Positions 37,423-46,186 of a stretch of 64,000 nt of DNA are shown here, in pieces. The DNA is from Candidatus Poseidonia sp. (lineage in GTDB: Archaea; Thermoplasmatota; Poseidoniia; Poseidoniales; Poseidoniaceae). Within the stretch, counting starts at the first letter, position 1, and every line of letters starts with the position of its first letter. The position numbers and the translations under genes were made by a program. The DNA lies in NCBI GenBank assembly GCA_016778305.1, contig JADHPT010000001.1, positions 1 through 64,000 of the forward strand. Direction: 5' to 3'. The notes beneath the pieces were generated by a model. It did no database searches. It was not told the origin of the DNA and saw nothing but the letters and a program-made list of their open reading frames with translations.

Positions 37423-37427
37423 GGTGG
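37421..37427 (+). promoter_or_regulatory. Ribosome-binding site deciding a TTG start
   Basis: GAGGTGG overlaps the stop codon of the giant protein gene and lies four bases before the TTG at 37432, supporting that TTG as the start of the next gene. Confidence 0.55.
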
Positions 37428-37431
37428 TACC

Positions 37432-37875
37432 TTGTCCGATGATGGGTCCATAGACGGTTTGGTGACTCTGCAGGAGCGCATGGTCAACCTCATCAATCAA
37501 CTCAGCATGCCCTTGGTTGAAGTTGCACTTGTTCTTCAAAAGCACATGAGTGCCTTGACGGCGACGCTTCAAGAACACCTTGATTCTGCTCAACAAAGCG
37601 CTCATGCGAATGTATTACTTCCGTGGCCGTTGGATGTAGAGGCGGCTGAATCAAGTACGAATTTTCCTGTTGAAAAAGTGATGAAGGTAGTCGACGCACA
37701 ACGAATGGATATCCTTGAAACATTGATTCGAGTAACGCTCATTGAAATTGATGCCTCCATCATTGAGGCTCTCTTAGCATTGCGTTCATGGGAGCATCTG
37801 GTACGAACCCAATTAGCTTTGGCCAAAGGACCAGGTCAACTCTTCTCACCACTTGATATACCCGAAGACTGGTAA
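37432..37875 (+). CDS. Small helical protein of unknown function
   Basis: Not recognised. The 147 residues are predicted to be almost wholly alpha-helical and cytoplasmic, without signal peptide or membrane helix. Two helical halves are separated by a Pro-containing linker around residues 62-80. Leucine, valine and isoleucine spacing suggests helical bundles or coiled coil. The TTG start is supported by GAGGTGG upstream. The gene begins nine bases after the giant surface protein and ends 37 bases before the lipoprotein metalloprotease, so the three are probably co-transcribed. It might bind the tail of the upstream protein, but that is a guess. Confidence 0.65.
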   Translation: MSDDGSIDGLVTLQERMVNLINQLSMPLVEVALVLQKHMSALTATLQEHLDSAQQSAHANVLLPWPLDVEAAESSTNFPVEKVMKVVDAQRMDILETLIRVTLIEIDASIIEALLALRSWEHLVRTQLALAKGPGQLFSPLDIPEDW

Positions 37876-37912
37876 GCATGAGATTGAAAAAGAAGGTATG
37901 GGAGGGCTGGCC

Positions 37913-38701
37913 ATGAAGAGGCAAACACTGCAGACACTTGTCGTTGTTGTGCTTGTTGCATTTACCAACCTTGCTGGTTGCCTTGGAGACAGCCTTGACG
38001 AAATTATTCCAGAGCGTAAGGGCATACCGGGTGGCCTCACACTTGCCTGTCTTACCTCTACATCCTACACTTCTATGATCGTTGAAGTAGATTACGAGCC
38101 CGGATATAAGCCCTTAACGAGCAGTACGGAGATGTTGATTGAACGGCTTACGAGCGTTTGCGACAAACCAGACGGGATCAGCGTTGAATTTCAGGAAGTG
38201 AATTTTGGACAACAAGGGGATTGGACTGCAGAAGACGTTCGTACCAAAGCTTGGGAAGAAAAAAGCGGCTCTCCCCGTGAGGATTCTACTCTTCGCTGGC
38301 AATTGATTTTCCCAGCGGGAACCTACACTGATGCATCGGTGTTGGGTGTCGCTGTTGACGCATCAACCATTGCCCTTTTCGGCGATTCTATTGAACAAGC
38401 AGAAGGTCCCTTCGGACGTCCGTCTGCTGAAGATGTCGAAAACAGCGTTGTTGTTCATGAGGTCGGACATCTTCTCGGATTGGTCAACCTGGTCTATGAG
38501 TCACCGGTTGACCACGAAGATGATGAGCATCCAGGTCACTCCAATAATGATCAATCTGTCATGTATTGGGCTGTTGAATCAACGGACCTTGCCAACTTCA
38601 TTTTTGGCTCTCTGCCCAATGAATTTGACAGTGATGACCTGAATGATTTGGCCGGCCTAGCAGACGGATCCATCCCAATACGCGATCAACTCTGGTCTTG
38701 A
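37913..38701 (+). CDS. Lipoprotein zinc metalloprotease
   Basis: A 262-residue extracytoplasmic metalloprotease. The N-terminus has a signal sequence ending in the lipobox LAGC (Cys23), so the mature enzyme is probably lipid-anchored. The zinc-binding motif HEVGHLLGLVN spans residues 182-192 (zinc ligands His182 and His186, general base Glu183). It is followed by His-rich HEDDEHPGHS and a Met-turn-like SVMYW. The usual third ligand of HExxHxxGxxH metzincins is Asn192 here, so one of the following His residues may complete the site. The ATG at 37913 is preceded by GGAGGG (37901-37906). The 3' end overlaps the convergent membrane gene by 16 bases. Substrates are unknown. Confidence 0.82.
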   Translation: MKRQTLQTLVVVVLVAFTNLAGCLGDSLDEIIPERKGIPGGLTLACLTSTSYTSMIVEVDYEPGYKPLTSSTEMLIERLTSVCDKPDGISVEFQEVNFGQQGDWTAEDVRTKAWEEKSGSPREDSTLRWQLIFPAGTYTDASVLGVAVDASTIALFGDSIEQAEGPFGRPSAEDVENSVVVHEVGHLLGLVNLVYESPVDHEDDEHPGHSNNDQSVMYWAVESTDLANFIFGSLPNEFDSDDLNDLAGLADGSIPIRDQLWS

Positions 38702-39051
38702 ATTTGCGACTTGAAAGCAATGGCATCACGCCAGGCATCAAAAATAGACCAAAGGTACAACCCAATCCACAAGACGATGGTCAGAGCAAGGGGAATTTGC
38801 AACAATAACCAGTCAATGCCACGGCGGTGCTCACGATTGAAGTGTTGACCGAGGTAGAGAAAGGGTATAATGGAGAGTAGGACGGCGAAAATAGGACGCA
38901 ATGCGCCCCATGTCCCTACTCCAAAGGTGATTTCCCGCCAAATTTCTTTGAGCATACGAACTGGTAGCAACCCCTTCTTTTGTTGGGATTGTTCAGGGGT
39001 GAACTGGACAACCAATTCTTCCTCCATGCTCATGATGCTAGAGCCCTTCAT
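38686..39051 (-). CDS. Small two-helix membrane protein
   Basis: Unrecognised 121-residue protein. About 45 cytoplasmic, charged N-terminal residues precede two hydrophobic helices (near 50-68 and 80-102) joined by a basic loop (NREHRRG). A short helical tail follows with the pattern IFDAWRDA, common in small archaeal and bacterial inner-membrane proteins. ATG codons at 39033 and 39027 are alternative starts. It is transcribed divergently from the peptidase-Nudix gene, with an inverted repeat between them. Confidence 0.6.
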   Translation of the reverse strand: MKGSSIMSMEEELVVQFTPEQSQQKKGLLPVRMLKEIWREITFGVGTWGALRPIFAVLLSIIPFLYLGQHFNREHRRGIDWLLLQIPLALTIVLWIGLYLWSIFDAWRDAIAFKSQIQDQS

Positions 39052-39062
39052 TTGTCAAGGTG

Positions 39063-39080
39063 ACGCCTTCAATGAGGCGT
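39063..39080. promoter_or_regulatory. Inverted repeat in a divergent intergenic region
   Basis: ACGCCT-TCAATG-AGGCGT is a perfect 6-bp inverted repeat in the 62-base gap between two divergent genes. It could be an operator for one or both promoters. No protein can be matched to it. Confidence 0.35.
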
Positions 39081-39113
39081 ATTGATGAATAACTGGGGGT
39101 CCTAACAGCAGAC

Positions 39114-40133
39114 ATGGGCAGACCTCGGGTTCTCGTCACGGGTTTCGAACCATTTGGTGTGCACATCACCAACATCAGTTCTCTCCTTGCAGAGCAATTC
39201 AAGGGTGTGCAACGGTTGGATCACCCGTGGAATGCATCTCATATTGAGGTGGATTTTATTTTTGATATTCTTTCGGTCGATCAAGCCGGCTCTGTGAGAA
39301 CAGCTCAGCGAATCAAGGAAGGGGAATCATGGGACGCAATTGTCCACCTTGGATTGTGTGAACAGTGCATTCAACCTCGGATAGAGAGGCGAGCTCAAGA
39401 CATCCTTCGAATGAGGATTCCTGATAATGCTGGACGACAGATATCGGACGAAACCTTGACCGGTGATGGGGACCGAGGATGCTGGATAGATCCTTCAATT
39501 TGGCCGCAGGACGCTTTCCCATCCCCCTTTGAGATCTCCATTGATGCAGGTACATATTTGTGCAACGAAACCTATTACAGAACCCTTGAAGCCTTGATTT
39601 CTTCACCCCATGAGAACAGAGCACTGCCCAATCCTGCACTGTTTTTACACCTGCCACCTGAGACGGTCATCGACCGAGCAGTCGCTCTGGAATTCGTCAA
39701 AGCAACGGTTGCCTTTATGCTCCATCCAACGCCTTTCCAACCTGTTGATGTTGTTGCTGGCTGCCTCTTGAATTCTGAAGGGGATCACATGCTTGCAAGA
39801 CGTGCGGTGGGGCACGACCAGCAAGGGACATGGGAGTTTCCAGGTGGGAAAATAGACGAGAATGAATCCTGGCGAACGGCGCTTATCCGTGAATTTGATG
39901 AAGAGCTAAACCTTAGTGTGCGCCCTCTTCATCCACTCGGTACGTGGGTTCACAACCGCCATGATGCCTCACTCATGATTCATCTCATCGCTTGTTCTTT
40001 GACAACACCATCAGACGAACCAACCCTTCGAGTTCATGATCATTGGATCTGGAAACGGGGAGGCGAAGGAGATGAACTGGACTGGACGGGGAGAGATGGC
40101 GAGATGGATGCCCACCTTGCACAGTCCGATTAG
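39114..40133 (+). CDS. pcp: Pyroglutamyl peptidase fused to a Nudix hydrolase
   Basis: Two cytoplasmic enzymes in one 339-residue chain. Residues 1-205 are a C15 pyrrolidone-carboxylate peptidase, which removes N-terminal pyroglutamate. The start VLVTGFEPFG, catalytic Glu91 (in IERRAQDILRMRIPDN), Cys150 (AGTYLCNET) and His179 (LFLHLPP) are all present. Residues 210-339 are a Nudix domain with the box G245-x5-E251-x7-RE-x2-EE (259-264). The glycine near the end of the consensus is Asn266. Nudix enzymes cleave nucleoside diphosphates linked to another group. The substrate here is unknown, with MutT-like cleanup one option. Pcp enzymes are normally single-domain proteins of about 215 residues, so the fusion is notable. 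The 3' end overlaps the convergent gene by four bases. Confidence 0.9.
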   Translation: MGRPRVLVTGFEPFGVHITNISSLLAEQFKGVQRLDHPWNASHIEVDFIFDILSVDQAGSVRTAQRIKEGESWDAIVHLGLCEQCIQPRIERRAQDILRMRIPDNAGRQISDETLTGDGDRGCWIDPSIWPQDAFPSPFEISIDAGTYLCNETYYRTLEALISSPHENRALPNPALFLHLPPETVIDRAVALEFVKATVAFMLHPTPFQPVDVVAGCLLNSEGDHMLARRAVGHDQQGTWEFPGGKIDENESWRTALIREFDEELNLSVRPLHPLGTWVHNRHDASLMIHLIACSLTTPSDEPTLRVHDHWIWKRGGEGDELDWTGRDGEMDAHLAQSD

Positions 40134-40645
40134 TTCCACGTAGAGGCTTCACCATCGTCATCCATCGTACGTTCGTCGTTGACGGTACGTGGTACTTGGG
40201 CTCTCCCTGGGTGCCATGTCGCTGCTTCAATCCATTGCGCCAATCCTTCTCCCCTGAGCTCAATGCGAAACACCCCACCGAGGGGTGAATCACCGGGAAT
40301 CGGAAAGGCTACTTTTCCGACCGCTGCAGCCTGCCGGCTCAATTCAAAGGTCGTTGAATCATCAGCGAGGTTCTTGGACATGGCGTCCAAGGCAGTATCG
40401 AGAATCCTCTGGTCGTGGAGCGCGCCCAAAAAGGTGGTCATGGAAGGTTCTTGAACGTGCCAGAACTCATCGGTTCCTTTTCCAAACGTTGGTTCTTCCA
40501 TGGGTGTTTCGTTAACGGCTTCAGGAAAGAGATGGTGCAATGCCTGTCGTACTTTTTCTGAGGAATCCGCCCCTGTAACTCGTGTTGAAATGGTGACGGA
40601 GATACCTTCTCCAATGCCACTAAGACGGAGCCTGCTCCCAACCAT
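40130..40645 (-). CDS. UPF0201 family RNA-binding protein
   Basis: A 171-residue protein matching the archaeal UPF0201 (COG1931) pattern. An N-terminal ISVTISTRV strand and EKVRQALHHLFPEA helix come first. The central LHDQRILDTALDAM and the LSRQAAAVGKVAF-to-GGVFRIEL strands follow, with a Trp-rich C-terminus. The family is predicted to bind RNA, with a dsRBD-like fold, but its biochemical role is not established. I chose the ATG at 40645. The open frame reaches to 40798 but that part would overlap the divergent glycosyltransferase and lacks family similarity. TATA-like AAAAATAC lies upstream on its strand near 40730. Confidence 0.72.
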   Translation of the reverse strand: MVGSRLRLSGIGEGISVTISTRVTGADSSEKVRQALHHLFPEAVNETPMEEPTFGKGTDEFWHVQEPSMTTFLGALHDQRILDTALDAMSKNLADDSTTFELSRQAAAVGKVAFPIPGDSPLGGVFRIELRGEGLAQWIEAATWHPGRAQVPRTVNDERTMDDDGEASTWN

Positions 40646-40735
40646 GCTTCGGGTACATCCATTTCCTTCAAGAACATACCCTCCGTTCCTCTGTTTGAGG
40701 CAAAGGGTGAAAATCTCCTCGTGTATTTTTAGTCT

Positions 40736-41773
40736 ATGGGAGGAGGAGACGGACCGTCGTATGCCACGATAATTCCAGTCCTCAACGAGCGAAATCACAT
40801 TGAGATGTGTCTTCGTTCACTCTTGCAACAAAGCATTGACCCGTCTCTTCACATGATCATGGTCCTTGACGGTGGTTCAACCGATGGTACCCAAGATGTA
40901 GTGCAGGCTTTACAAAAGGAATTTTCATCAAAAGAATATCCAGAATTGATGTTGTTGCATAACCCTGGAAGAACGGTTTCACACGGCCGTAATCAGGCGA
41001 TGAAACACCTACCTTCAACGGTTCAATATCTCATTGAAATGATCGGGCATGCTCGTGTCAACTCGACCCATCTCGAAGATCGCATTCAGGCTTGGGAGAC
41101 TTGTAAGCAACTCAGTGCTCAACCACTGGCTGGTGTCGGAGTGAAAGTATGCTCTCCAACCACATCGATGACACGTGTTGAATCCTGGATTGAATCTGCC
41201 CTCCTTTCTCCATTGGGTCAAAGTGGCGGTCAGTTCAGTGATTTCAGCGAGGTCGAAGCGACCCAAGTTCCTGCCTTTGTGATGCATTTGCGCGAGGCTG
41301 TTGAGGCCGTTGGGGGTTGGGATGAGTCCTACCTTACGAGTCAGGACAGTGAACTTTCAATGCGCTTGCTGGAGGCAGGATATTCCCTCTATCGTTCACC
41401 AAGCAGTGAGGTCATCATGCGAAAGCGGGAACGTCTGGGAAAATGGTGGAAAATGAGCCACCGATATGGTTTTTGGCGCACAAAAGTGCTGAAAAAACAC
41501 CCAAAGCGGGCTAAATGGCAAGAATTTCTTCCGATCATTGGACTTGCTGGAACCATGGCACTCTTCCTTGGTGGCGTGCCATTATGGTGGGTCGGGGCTG
41601 GACTTTACCTTGGTGTATTGGCGATTGAATCAATGCGCCAGAGCATTCTTCGAAAGGATATCACCTGCCTCGTTGGCACGCCTCTCGCTCTGTTGATACT
41701 GCACGCGGGTTTTTCTTTCGGTTTGGTGGATGGCCTCTTCAGAAAAGGACGCATGCCAAGTGATCGCAGTTAA
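40736..41773 (+). CDS. Family 2 glycosyltransferase with C-terminal membrane helices
   Basis: A 345-residue GT-A-type transferase. It carries the N-terminal nucleotide-binding pattern TIIPVLNERNH, the VLDGGSTDGT loop, an acidic acceptor-side SQDSELSMRLLEAGY motif (general base/ED-x-E-like) and a basic KRERLGKWWKM segment. Two to three hydrophobic helices end the chain, so it should act at the cytoplasmic face of the membrane. It resembles ExoA/succinoglycan-type GT2 enzymes. The sugar donor and acceptor cannot be read from sequence. In this setting it may extend a lipid-linked glycan for N-glycosylation or a surface polysaccharide. The start ATG lies only a few bases after an AT-rich element, so the transcript may be leaderless or begin further upstream. 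Confidence 0.85.
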   Translation: MGGGDGPSYATIIPVLNERNHIEMCLRSLLQQSIDPSLHMIMVLDGGSTDGTQDVVQALQKEFSSKEYPELMLLHNPGRTVSHGRNQAMKHLPSTVQYLIEMIGHARVNSTHLEDRIQAWETCKQLSAQPLAGVGVKVCSPTTSMTRVESWIESALLSPLGQSGGQFSDFSEVEATQVPAFVMHLREAVEAVGGWDESYLTSQDSELSMRLLEAGYSLYRSPSSEVIMRKRERLGKWWKMSHRYGFWRTKVLKKHPKRAKWQEFLPIIGLAGTMALFLGGVPLWWVGAGLYLGVLAIESMRQSILRKDITCLVGTPLALLILHAGFSFGLVDGLFRKGRMPSDRS

Positions 41774-41793
41774 CACAACGTGCCCATACATAC

Positions 41794-42756
41794 ATGAGTC
41801 ATGAACAAGAGCAGGGATTGAATTCTATGGTAGAAGCAAGGCGTCAGACGTCCCGCGGACTTACCGTGCTGCCACTCCTTCTCATGGGTGCCACACATCT
41901 ATCAATTCCTCCCCTCCGAACAATGTTTGAAATCGAACCTCGTTTGATGTACGGCTGGTACGGTATTGCCATTATACTCGGCATCGTACTTTTTCGTAAA
42001 TCTCGTGTCATCAAAGACCATGAATACAATCGTGCGAAGGCTATGAAGAAAATTAAGCACGTCTACGAGGCTGAACAACGCGGTGTTTGGGATACAAATG
42101 TCGAACTCAATGCTGCAATGGATCCCGCTACCAAAGCTGGCCTCACTCAAAGCGTAGCAGCCTTTTCGAGTGAAGCACCCGAGATGGAACTTGAGGGAGA
42201 TGAGAGGGTTGAAGTCAGCATGTTGACGGAATCCCAACATGTACGAAAAGCATCTGCACGGGTTTCTGGCGAGGTTTCATTCGATGATGAAGCTATTACA
42301 GGGACGATTGGTGCCACTCGTAAAACGGGTTTGATGGATCAGATTTTAGACGGGGTTTCCGGTATTTTTGGTCGCGATTCTCGTGCACTTCGTGAACAAC
42401 GGCGTCAGGCACGTCTCCAAGCCTCAGCCTCTTCCTCTCCAGTTGTTGCTCAGCGCCCTATCGCACCCTTGAGGCTCACGAAGAGCAACGATGATACCGA
42501 GATTGATATGACCAGCATGAGTGATTCTGGTGGCGTAAAAACAGTCATTTCATCTTCCGGTCAAGAGCGAGATGCTTACGCGACGAGCGAGGAAAAAAAG
42601 TCTCTGCCCTCGGAGTCGCTTGAAAGCATGGCCATGATGGGTCAGGCGCCAAGTCCAAGCAATCGGATTCAAACATCAGGACCCGTATGTTCTGGTTGCC
42701 AATCACCAGTCACGCCCAGTGAACGGTTTTGCCCGCATTGTGGCCTGGATCTTTAG
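41794..42756 (+). CDS. Membrane protein with C-terminal zinc ribbon
   Basis: Unrecognised 320-residue protein. Two hydrophobic helices lie in the first 70 residues (around 25-45 and 50-66), followed by a long, probably disordered cytoplasmic stretch rich in Ser, Ala, Arg and charged residues. The protein ends in a compact zinc ribbon with CSGC and CPHC at about 299-316. Such terminal ribbons usually mediate protein or nucleic-acid contacts. It follows the GT2 gene by 20 bases and may share its transcript. It precedes dnaJ on the same strand. Confidence 0.7.
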   Translation: MSHEQEQGLNSMVEARRQTSRGLTVLPLLLMGATHLSIPPLRTMFEIEPRLMYGWYGIAIILGIVLFRKSRVIKDHEYNRAKAMKKIKHVYEAEQRGVWDTNVELNAAMDPATKAGLTQSVAAFSSEAPEMELEGDERVEVSMLTESQHVRKASARVSGEVSFDDEAITGTIGATRKTGLMDQILDGVSGIFGRDSRALREQRRQARLQASASSSPVVAQRPIAPLRLTKSNDDTEIDMTSMSDSGGVKTVISSSGQERDAYATSEEKKSLPSESLESMAMMGQAPSPSNRIQTSGPVCSGCQSPVTPSERFCPHCGLDL

Positions 42757-42814
42757 ATGACGACCCGTGAGATTGAAAGCGGACCCCTCCTCGTGCGGGT
42801 AAGGGGGCACTGTT

Positions 42815-43936
42815 GTGGCTGACAAACGAGACTACTACGAGGTGTTGGATGTCGACCGTTCGGCCAGCGAAGGCGACCTGAAAAATGCTTTTCGAAGGCT
42901 TGCCAGGAAGTATCACCCCGACCGTAGCACAGAAGAAGACGCTGAAGATCGGTTCAAAGAAATCCAAGAGGCATATGCGATTCTCTCGGATTCGCAAAAG
43001 CGTGCTCATTATGACCGATTTGGACATGATGGCCCTCAAGGCAATCCCTTCGGCGGATTTGGTGGAGGCGGCTTCAATATCAATTTGGAAGACATTCTCG
43101 GAGGGGATTTCTTCTCGTCCATGTTTGGTGGTTCTTCCAGGCGCCGAAGTCGGAGAGGCTCGGACATTCTTCTTCGTCACTCTATTGACCTCGTTGACGT
43201 GTTGAACGGCTCCGACCAGGAGGTCACACTGGACTTGCCGAAACCCTGCGTCTCTTGCGACGGTACAGGAGCAGATGGAGGCGACTTGGTGACCTGCTCA
43301 CGATGTTCGGGCCAGGGTCAAGTACGCGTTCGTCAACAAGTTGGACCCTTCATCCAGGAATCCGTTCAACCTTGTGAGGCCTGTTCAGGCAGAGGAAGTG
43401 TCAGCGAGAAGTCATGTGATGCGTGTTCCGGAAAAGGCCGCACTGTGGAAAGCTCCACATTGCGCTTTTCTGTTCCACTAGGTACCGAGGACGGCAGCCG
43501 TCTTCGGATGCGTGGCAAAGGCGAACCAGCCCCTCAAGGTCAGGGAGAACCCGGTGACCTCTTCATTGAACTTGAAGTAGAACAGCACCCTTGGTTTGAA
43601 CGAAGTAATTCGGATTTGATCATGTCCCTGCCCCTTGGGTATCCTGACCTCCTTCTGGGAACGAGTATCACGATTGACCATTTGGACGGTAAACCACTGG
43701 TTGTCAAAGTCCCCTCCAACTCAAATTCAGGTGAAACCATCGAAATCAAAAAGCGAGGTTTGCCAAGGCAGCGAGGCAGCGGACGTGGAGATGTCATTGT
43801 TCTGTTGAAACTGCACATGCCGTCGAAGGTTCCCAAAGCGGCTAAGAAAACAATGGCTACTCTCCGAGATGAATTGGGTCCCAAGGACCAACAGCAAAGT
43901 ATCATTGATGACGCTCGGGAACGCCGAAATTCATGA
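42815..43936 (+). CDS. dnaJ: Chaperone DnaJ (Hsp40, type I)
   Basis: Co-chaperone that delivers unfolded proteins to DnaK and stimulates its ATPase. All type I parts are present: J domain with HPD at residues 34-36, a Gly/Phe-rich linker (about 75-110), four CxxCxGxG zinc repeats (CVSCDGTGA, CSRCSGQGQ, CEACSGRGS, CDACSGKGR), and the C-terminal substrate-binding domains. The 373-residue length is normal. The start is a GTG with AGGGGG upstream. DnaK and GrpE are not in the window. In archaea this chaperone set is generally attributed to transfer from bacteria. The last six bases overlap the convergent surface protein gene. Confidence 0.95.
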   Translation: MADKRDYYEVLDVDRSASEGDLKNAFRRLARKYHPDRSTEEDAEDRFKEIQEAYAILSDSQKRAHYDRFGHDGPQGNPFGGFGGGGFNINLEDILGGDFFSSMFGGSSRRRSRRGSDILLRHSIDLVDVLNGSDQEVTLDLPKPCVSCDGTGADGGDLVTCSRCSGQGQVRVRQQVGPFIQESVQPCEACSGRGSVSEKSCDACSGKGRTVESSTLRFSVPLGTEDGSRLRMRGKGEPAPQGQGEPGDLFIELEVEQHPWFERSNSDLIMSLPLGYPDLLLGTSITIDHLDGKPLVVKVPSNSNSGETIEIKKRGLPRQRGSGRGDVIVLLKLHMPSKVPKAAKKTMATLRDELGPKDQQQSIIDDARERRNS

Positions 43937-46144
43937 TTCTTCAAGAGCTCGTGGGAGGGTTTCAGGAATTCGTGCTGCAAATGGCTGGTTGTTGACTCGT
44001 CCGTTAAGTTCAATGTCAACAGATGGCGCATTTCCTTTGAGTTCAACCATCAAAAAGGTACGGTGTCCTTCACTGAGTGCATCCAAAAAGATCTCCTCGC
44101 CTTGATGTAAAAATCGTGGTTCAACCGAGACGACTTCATACGCTGCCCCATCCGGCGCATCGAACCTTAAGGCAGCCAATTCCCAATCATCTTCGATAAC
44201 GTGGATACCAATCACCAAAGGCCAACTTCGATCAACTTTAGCGATCCTCTGGTCCACCCGCCAAACAGCGAGTGCAAGATGTTCGGTACGATGGTGGAGC
44301 GCTGGCTCACCCCATGCATCCATTCCATCCTCCCATTCCATTTGGGCCACAGCGTGAAGAGCTCGAGCGAGATCTTTTTGCGAGGACTTCACGTCGAGGT
44401 CCCCAGAATCCAAACGTGCACTGTACCATGCAAGACGCTCCTTTTTCTCAATAATTTCACGACCAAACTTCTTGGCTCGTTTGATATCAATCGCTAGGTA
44501 GAGAACGGGTATTAAGAAGAGAGTTCCCAGGAACCAACGGGCAAACCCTCCCCAAAAGACAGCATCCTCACTGGGAGGGAACCATGGCTCTTCTCCCTCA
44601 TCAACCAGGGCGTATGTCGAAGTGATACGGTAGGTGTGTGAGGGGACATCTTCACCCCACAAATGAGGTGTGACTTCGGATGAATTCTGGAAGCGTAATT
44701 GTAGATATTGTGTACCTCGCCCAACCTGCAGGCCGAGTTTTAATTGATCTGCTGCTGGCCGGGTAATGTCGGTGTTCAGGACCTCCCCAGTGGTTTGATC
44801 AATATCCCAAACTTGAAGTTCCAAATCCGAAATATTTCCTTCAACCGTGAATTGGAGGAAATGAATCGAATCCATCCATCCGTCAACCTCCATTCGGTAG
44901 GTGTCCACCGTATCGTGAACTCCCAGTGTGAATTCCGCCTCAAGACTGCTCGTGAGGTTGAGAAGGGGCCACGAAGCATTGTTTTCCTCGCTGGATGTTG
45001 GGAGGACTGATGGAGCTTCAAGGCCATCGCTGTCACTGAAGTCATGCATGTTGAAGTCAACGCCAAAGACCTGGGTTTGTGATATGATGACACGGCCTCC
45101 GTCAACACCAGGATAGGGATAGGTTCGGAGCGATTCTCCTTTGGCCAAGTAGTGCTCATCGCCTTCAACCCAGTTGCCGTTTAACAACTGATCGACTTGC
45201 AAATAAACATCTCCCAACTCTGTGTGGAGGTCCAAGTAGTGAGTTTGGTTCCAGTCAAGGTGAGCAACGGTAGAATTGTGGCCGAGCACTTCACTCCCGT
45301 CATGCAGGTCATGCCCGATTAGAGGAGTGGTCGTTTGCGCCTCAAATAGGAATATGTTGGCACTCCACAACGTTGGTGAAACGCTGGTACCCAGTCGTAC
45401 AATAAATCGTCCATTATCTTGCGCGGTCCACCATGCGGAGGAAGGTGCTTGCTCTGAAAATTCAGAGAAGGCATCGGTGAGATGGTGGTCATTGTACAAC
45501 AAGGTTTCAGTTGTACTGTTTTGGAAATACATTTGCAGGGTGACGTCGTCGGTTGTTTCCAACCATTGCCACTCAAGTGTATCTCCAAGTGAAACATTGA
45601 CGGTGACGTATTCATCATGTTCAGAATCAAGAATGCCTGAATGATGGAGGTTGACGAGATCTTTGTTCTCAATGCCCGTCAAGGTGCCAGTTGCGGTATC
45701 CATGCAGATGCTTGCATGAGCACAGAGGCCCACTTCTTGTCCCTCAGTTACCGTGGAGGGACTTGGACGAATTGTCGGATGCGTATCGGATATGTTCTTG
45801 GCCAATGAAACCTGCACGGACTCATCAACTGAGGAGGCGAGGGTCAAGGTCAATTCAGTCGCATCCTCGGTGAAGAGAACGACACGTTGCCCGTTACTTG
45901 CCGAGGCTTGGTCATGTTCCAGCGTCACTTCACAAGAATCGCAATCGACGCTTACCATCGTCGTGGTGTTGGGTTCGACCGTGAGACGTGCAACATAGGT
46001 CTCACCCGCAACAAGTTCGACCGTGTTGCGACGTTGCTCGGCGTCGAAATCGATAGGGGTGGCAGCCACATGAAGAGGCATTGCTGCCATCAAGAAAAGC
46101 CCGAGCATGAGGAGGGCTATCGCTCTTGAGTACTGCCTTCCCAT
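43931..46144 (-). CDS. Membrane-anchored protein with large cytoplasmic domain
   Basis: A 737-residue protein without a recognised family. A signal peptide ending HVAA leads into about 500 extracytoplasmic residues with pre-peptidase C-terminal-like beta domains (repeated YRMEVDGW and LEWQWLET-type strands). One membrane helix lies near 528-555. Unlike the other surface proteins here, the cytoplasmic part is a structured domain of about 180 residues: first a basic helical stretch (KRAKKFGREIIEKKERL), then an alpha/beta portion to the C-terminus. Such a layout could transmit a signal or tie the surface to an intracellular partner. The start ATG at 46144 gives a clean signal peptide. Confidence 0.75.
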   Translation of the reverse strand: MGRQYSRAIALLMLGLFLMAAMPLHVAATPIDFDAEQRRNTVELVAGETYVARLTVEPNTTTMVSVDCDSCEVTLEHDQASASNGQRVVLFTEDATELTLTLASSVDESVQVSLAKNISDTHPTIRPSPSTVTEGQEVGLCAHASICMDTATGTLTGIENKDLVNLHHSGILDSEHDEYVTVNVSLGDTLEWQWLETTDDVTLQMYFQNSTTETLLYNDHHLTDAFSEFSEQAPSSAWWTAQDNGRFIVRLGTSVSPTLWSANIFLFEAQTTTPLIGHDLHDGSEVLGHNSTVAHLDWNQTHYLDLHTELGDVYLQVDQLLNGNWVEGDEHYLAKGESLRTYPYPGVDGGRVIISQTQVFGVDFNMHDFSDSDGLEAPSVLPTSSEENNASWPLLNLTSSLEAEFTLGVHDTVDTYRMEVDGWMDSIHFLQFTVEGNISDLELQVWDIDQTTGEVLNTDITRPAADQLKLGLQVGRGTQYLQLRFQNSSEVTPHLWGEDVPSHTYRITSTYALVDEGEEPWFPPSEDAVFWGGFARWFLGTLFLIPVLYLAIDIKRAKKFGREIIEKKERLAWYSARLDSGDLDVKSSQKDLARALHAVAQMEWEDGMDAWGEPALHHRTEHLALAVWRVDQRIAKVDRSWPLVIGIHVIEDDWELAALRFDAPDGAAYEVVSVEPRFLHQGEEIFLDALSEGHRTFLMVELKGNAPSVDIELNGRVNNQPFAARIPETLPRALEES

Positions 46145-46186
46145 GCTTAGGCGTACCGGTGGTGGCTATCAAAGCAATCCCCTCAT

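Noticed and set aside
40646-40798. N-terminal extension of the UPF0201 protein
   Set aside because: It would overlap the glycosyltransferase start on the other strand and carries no family pattern.
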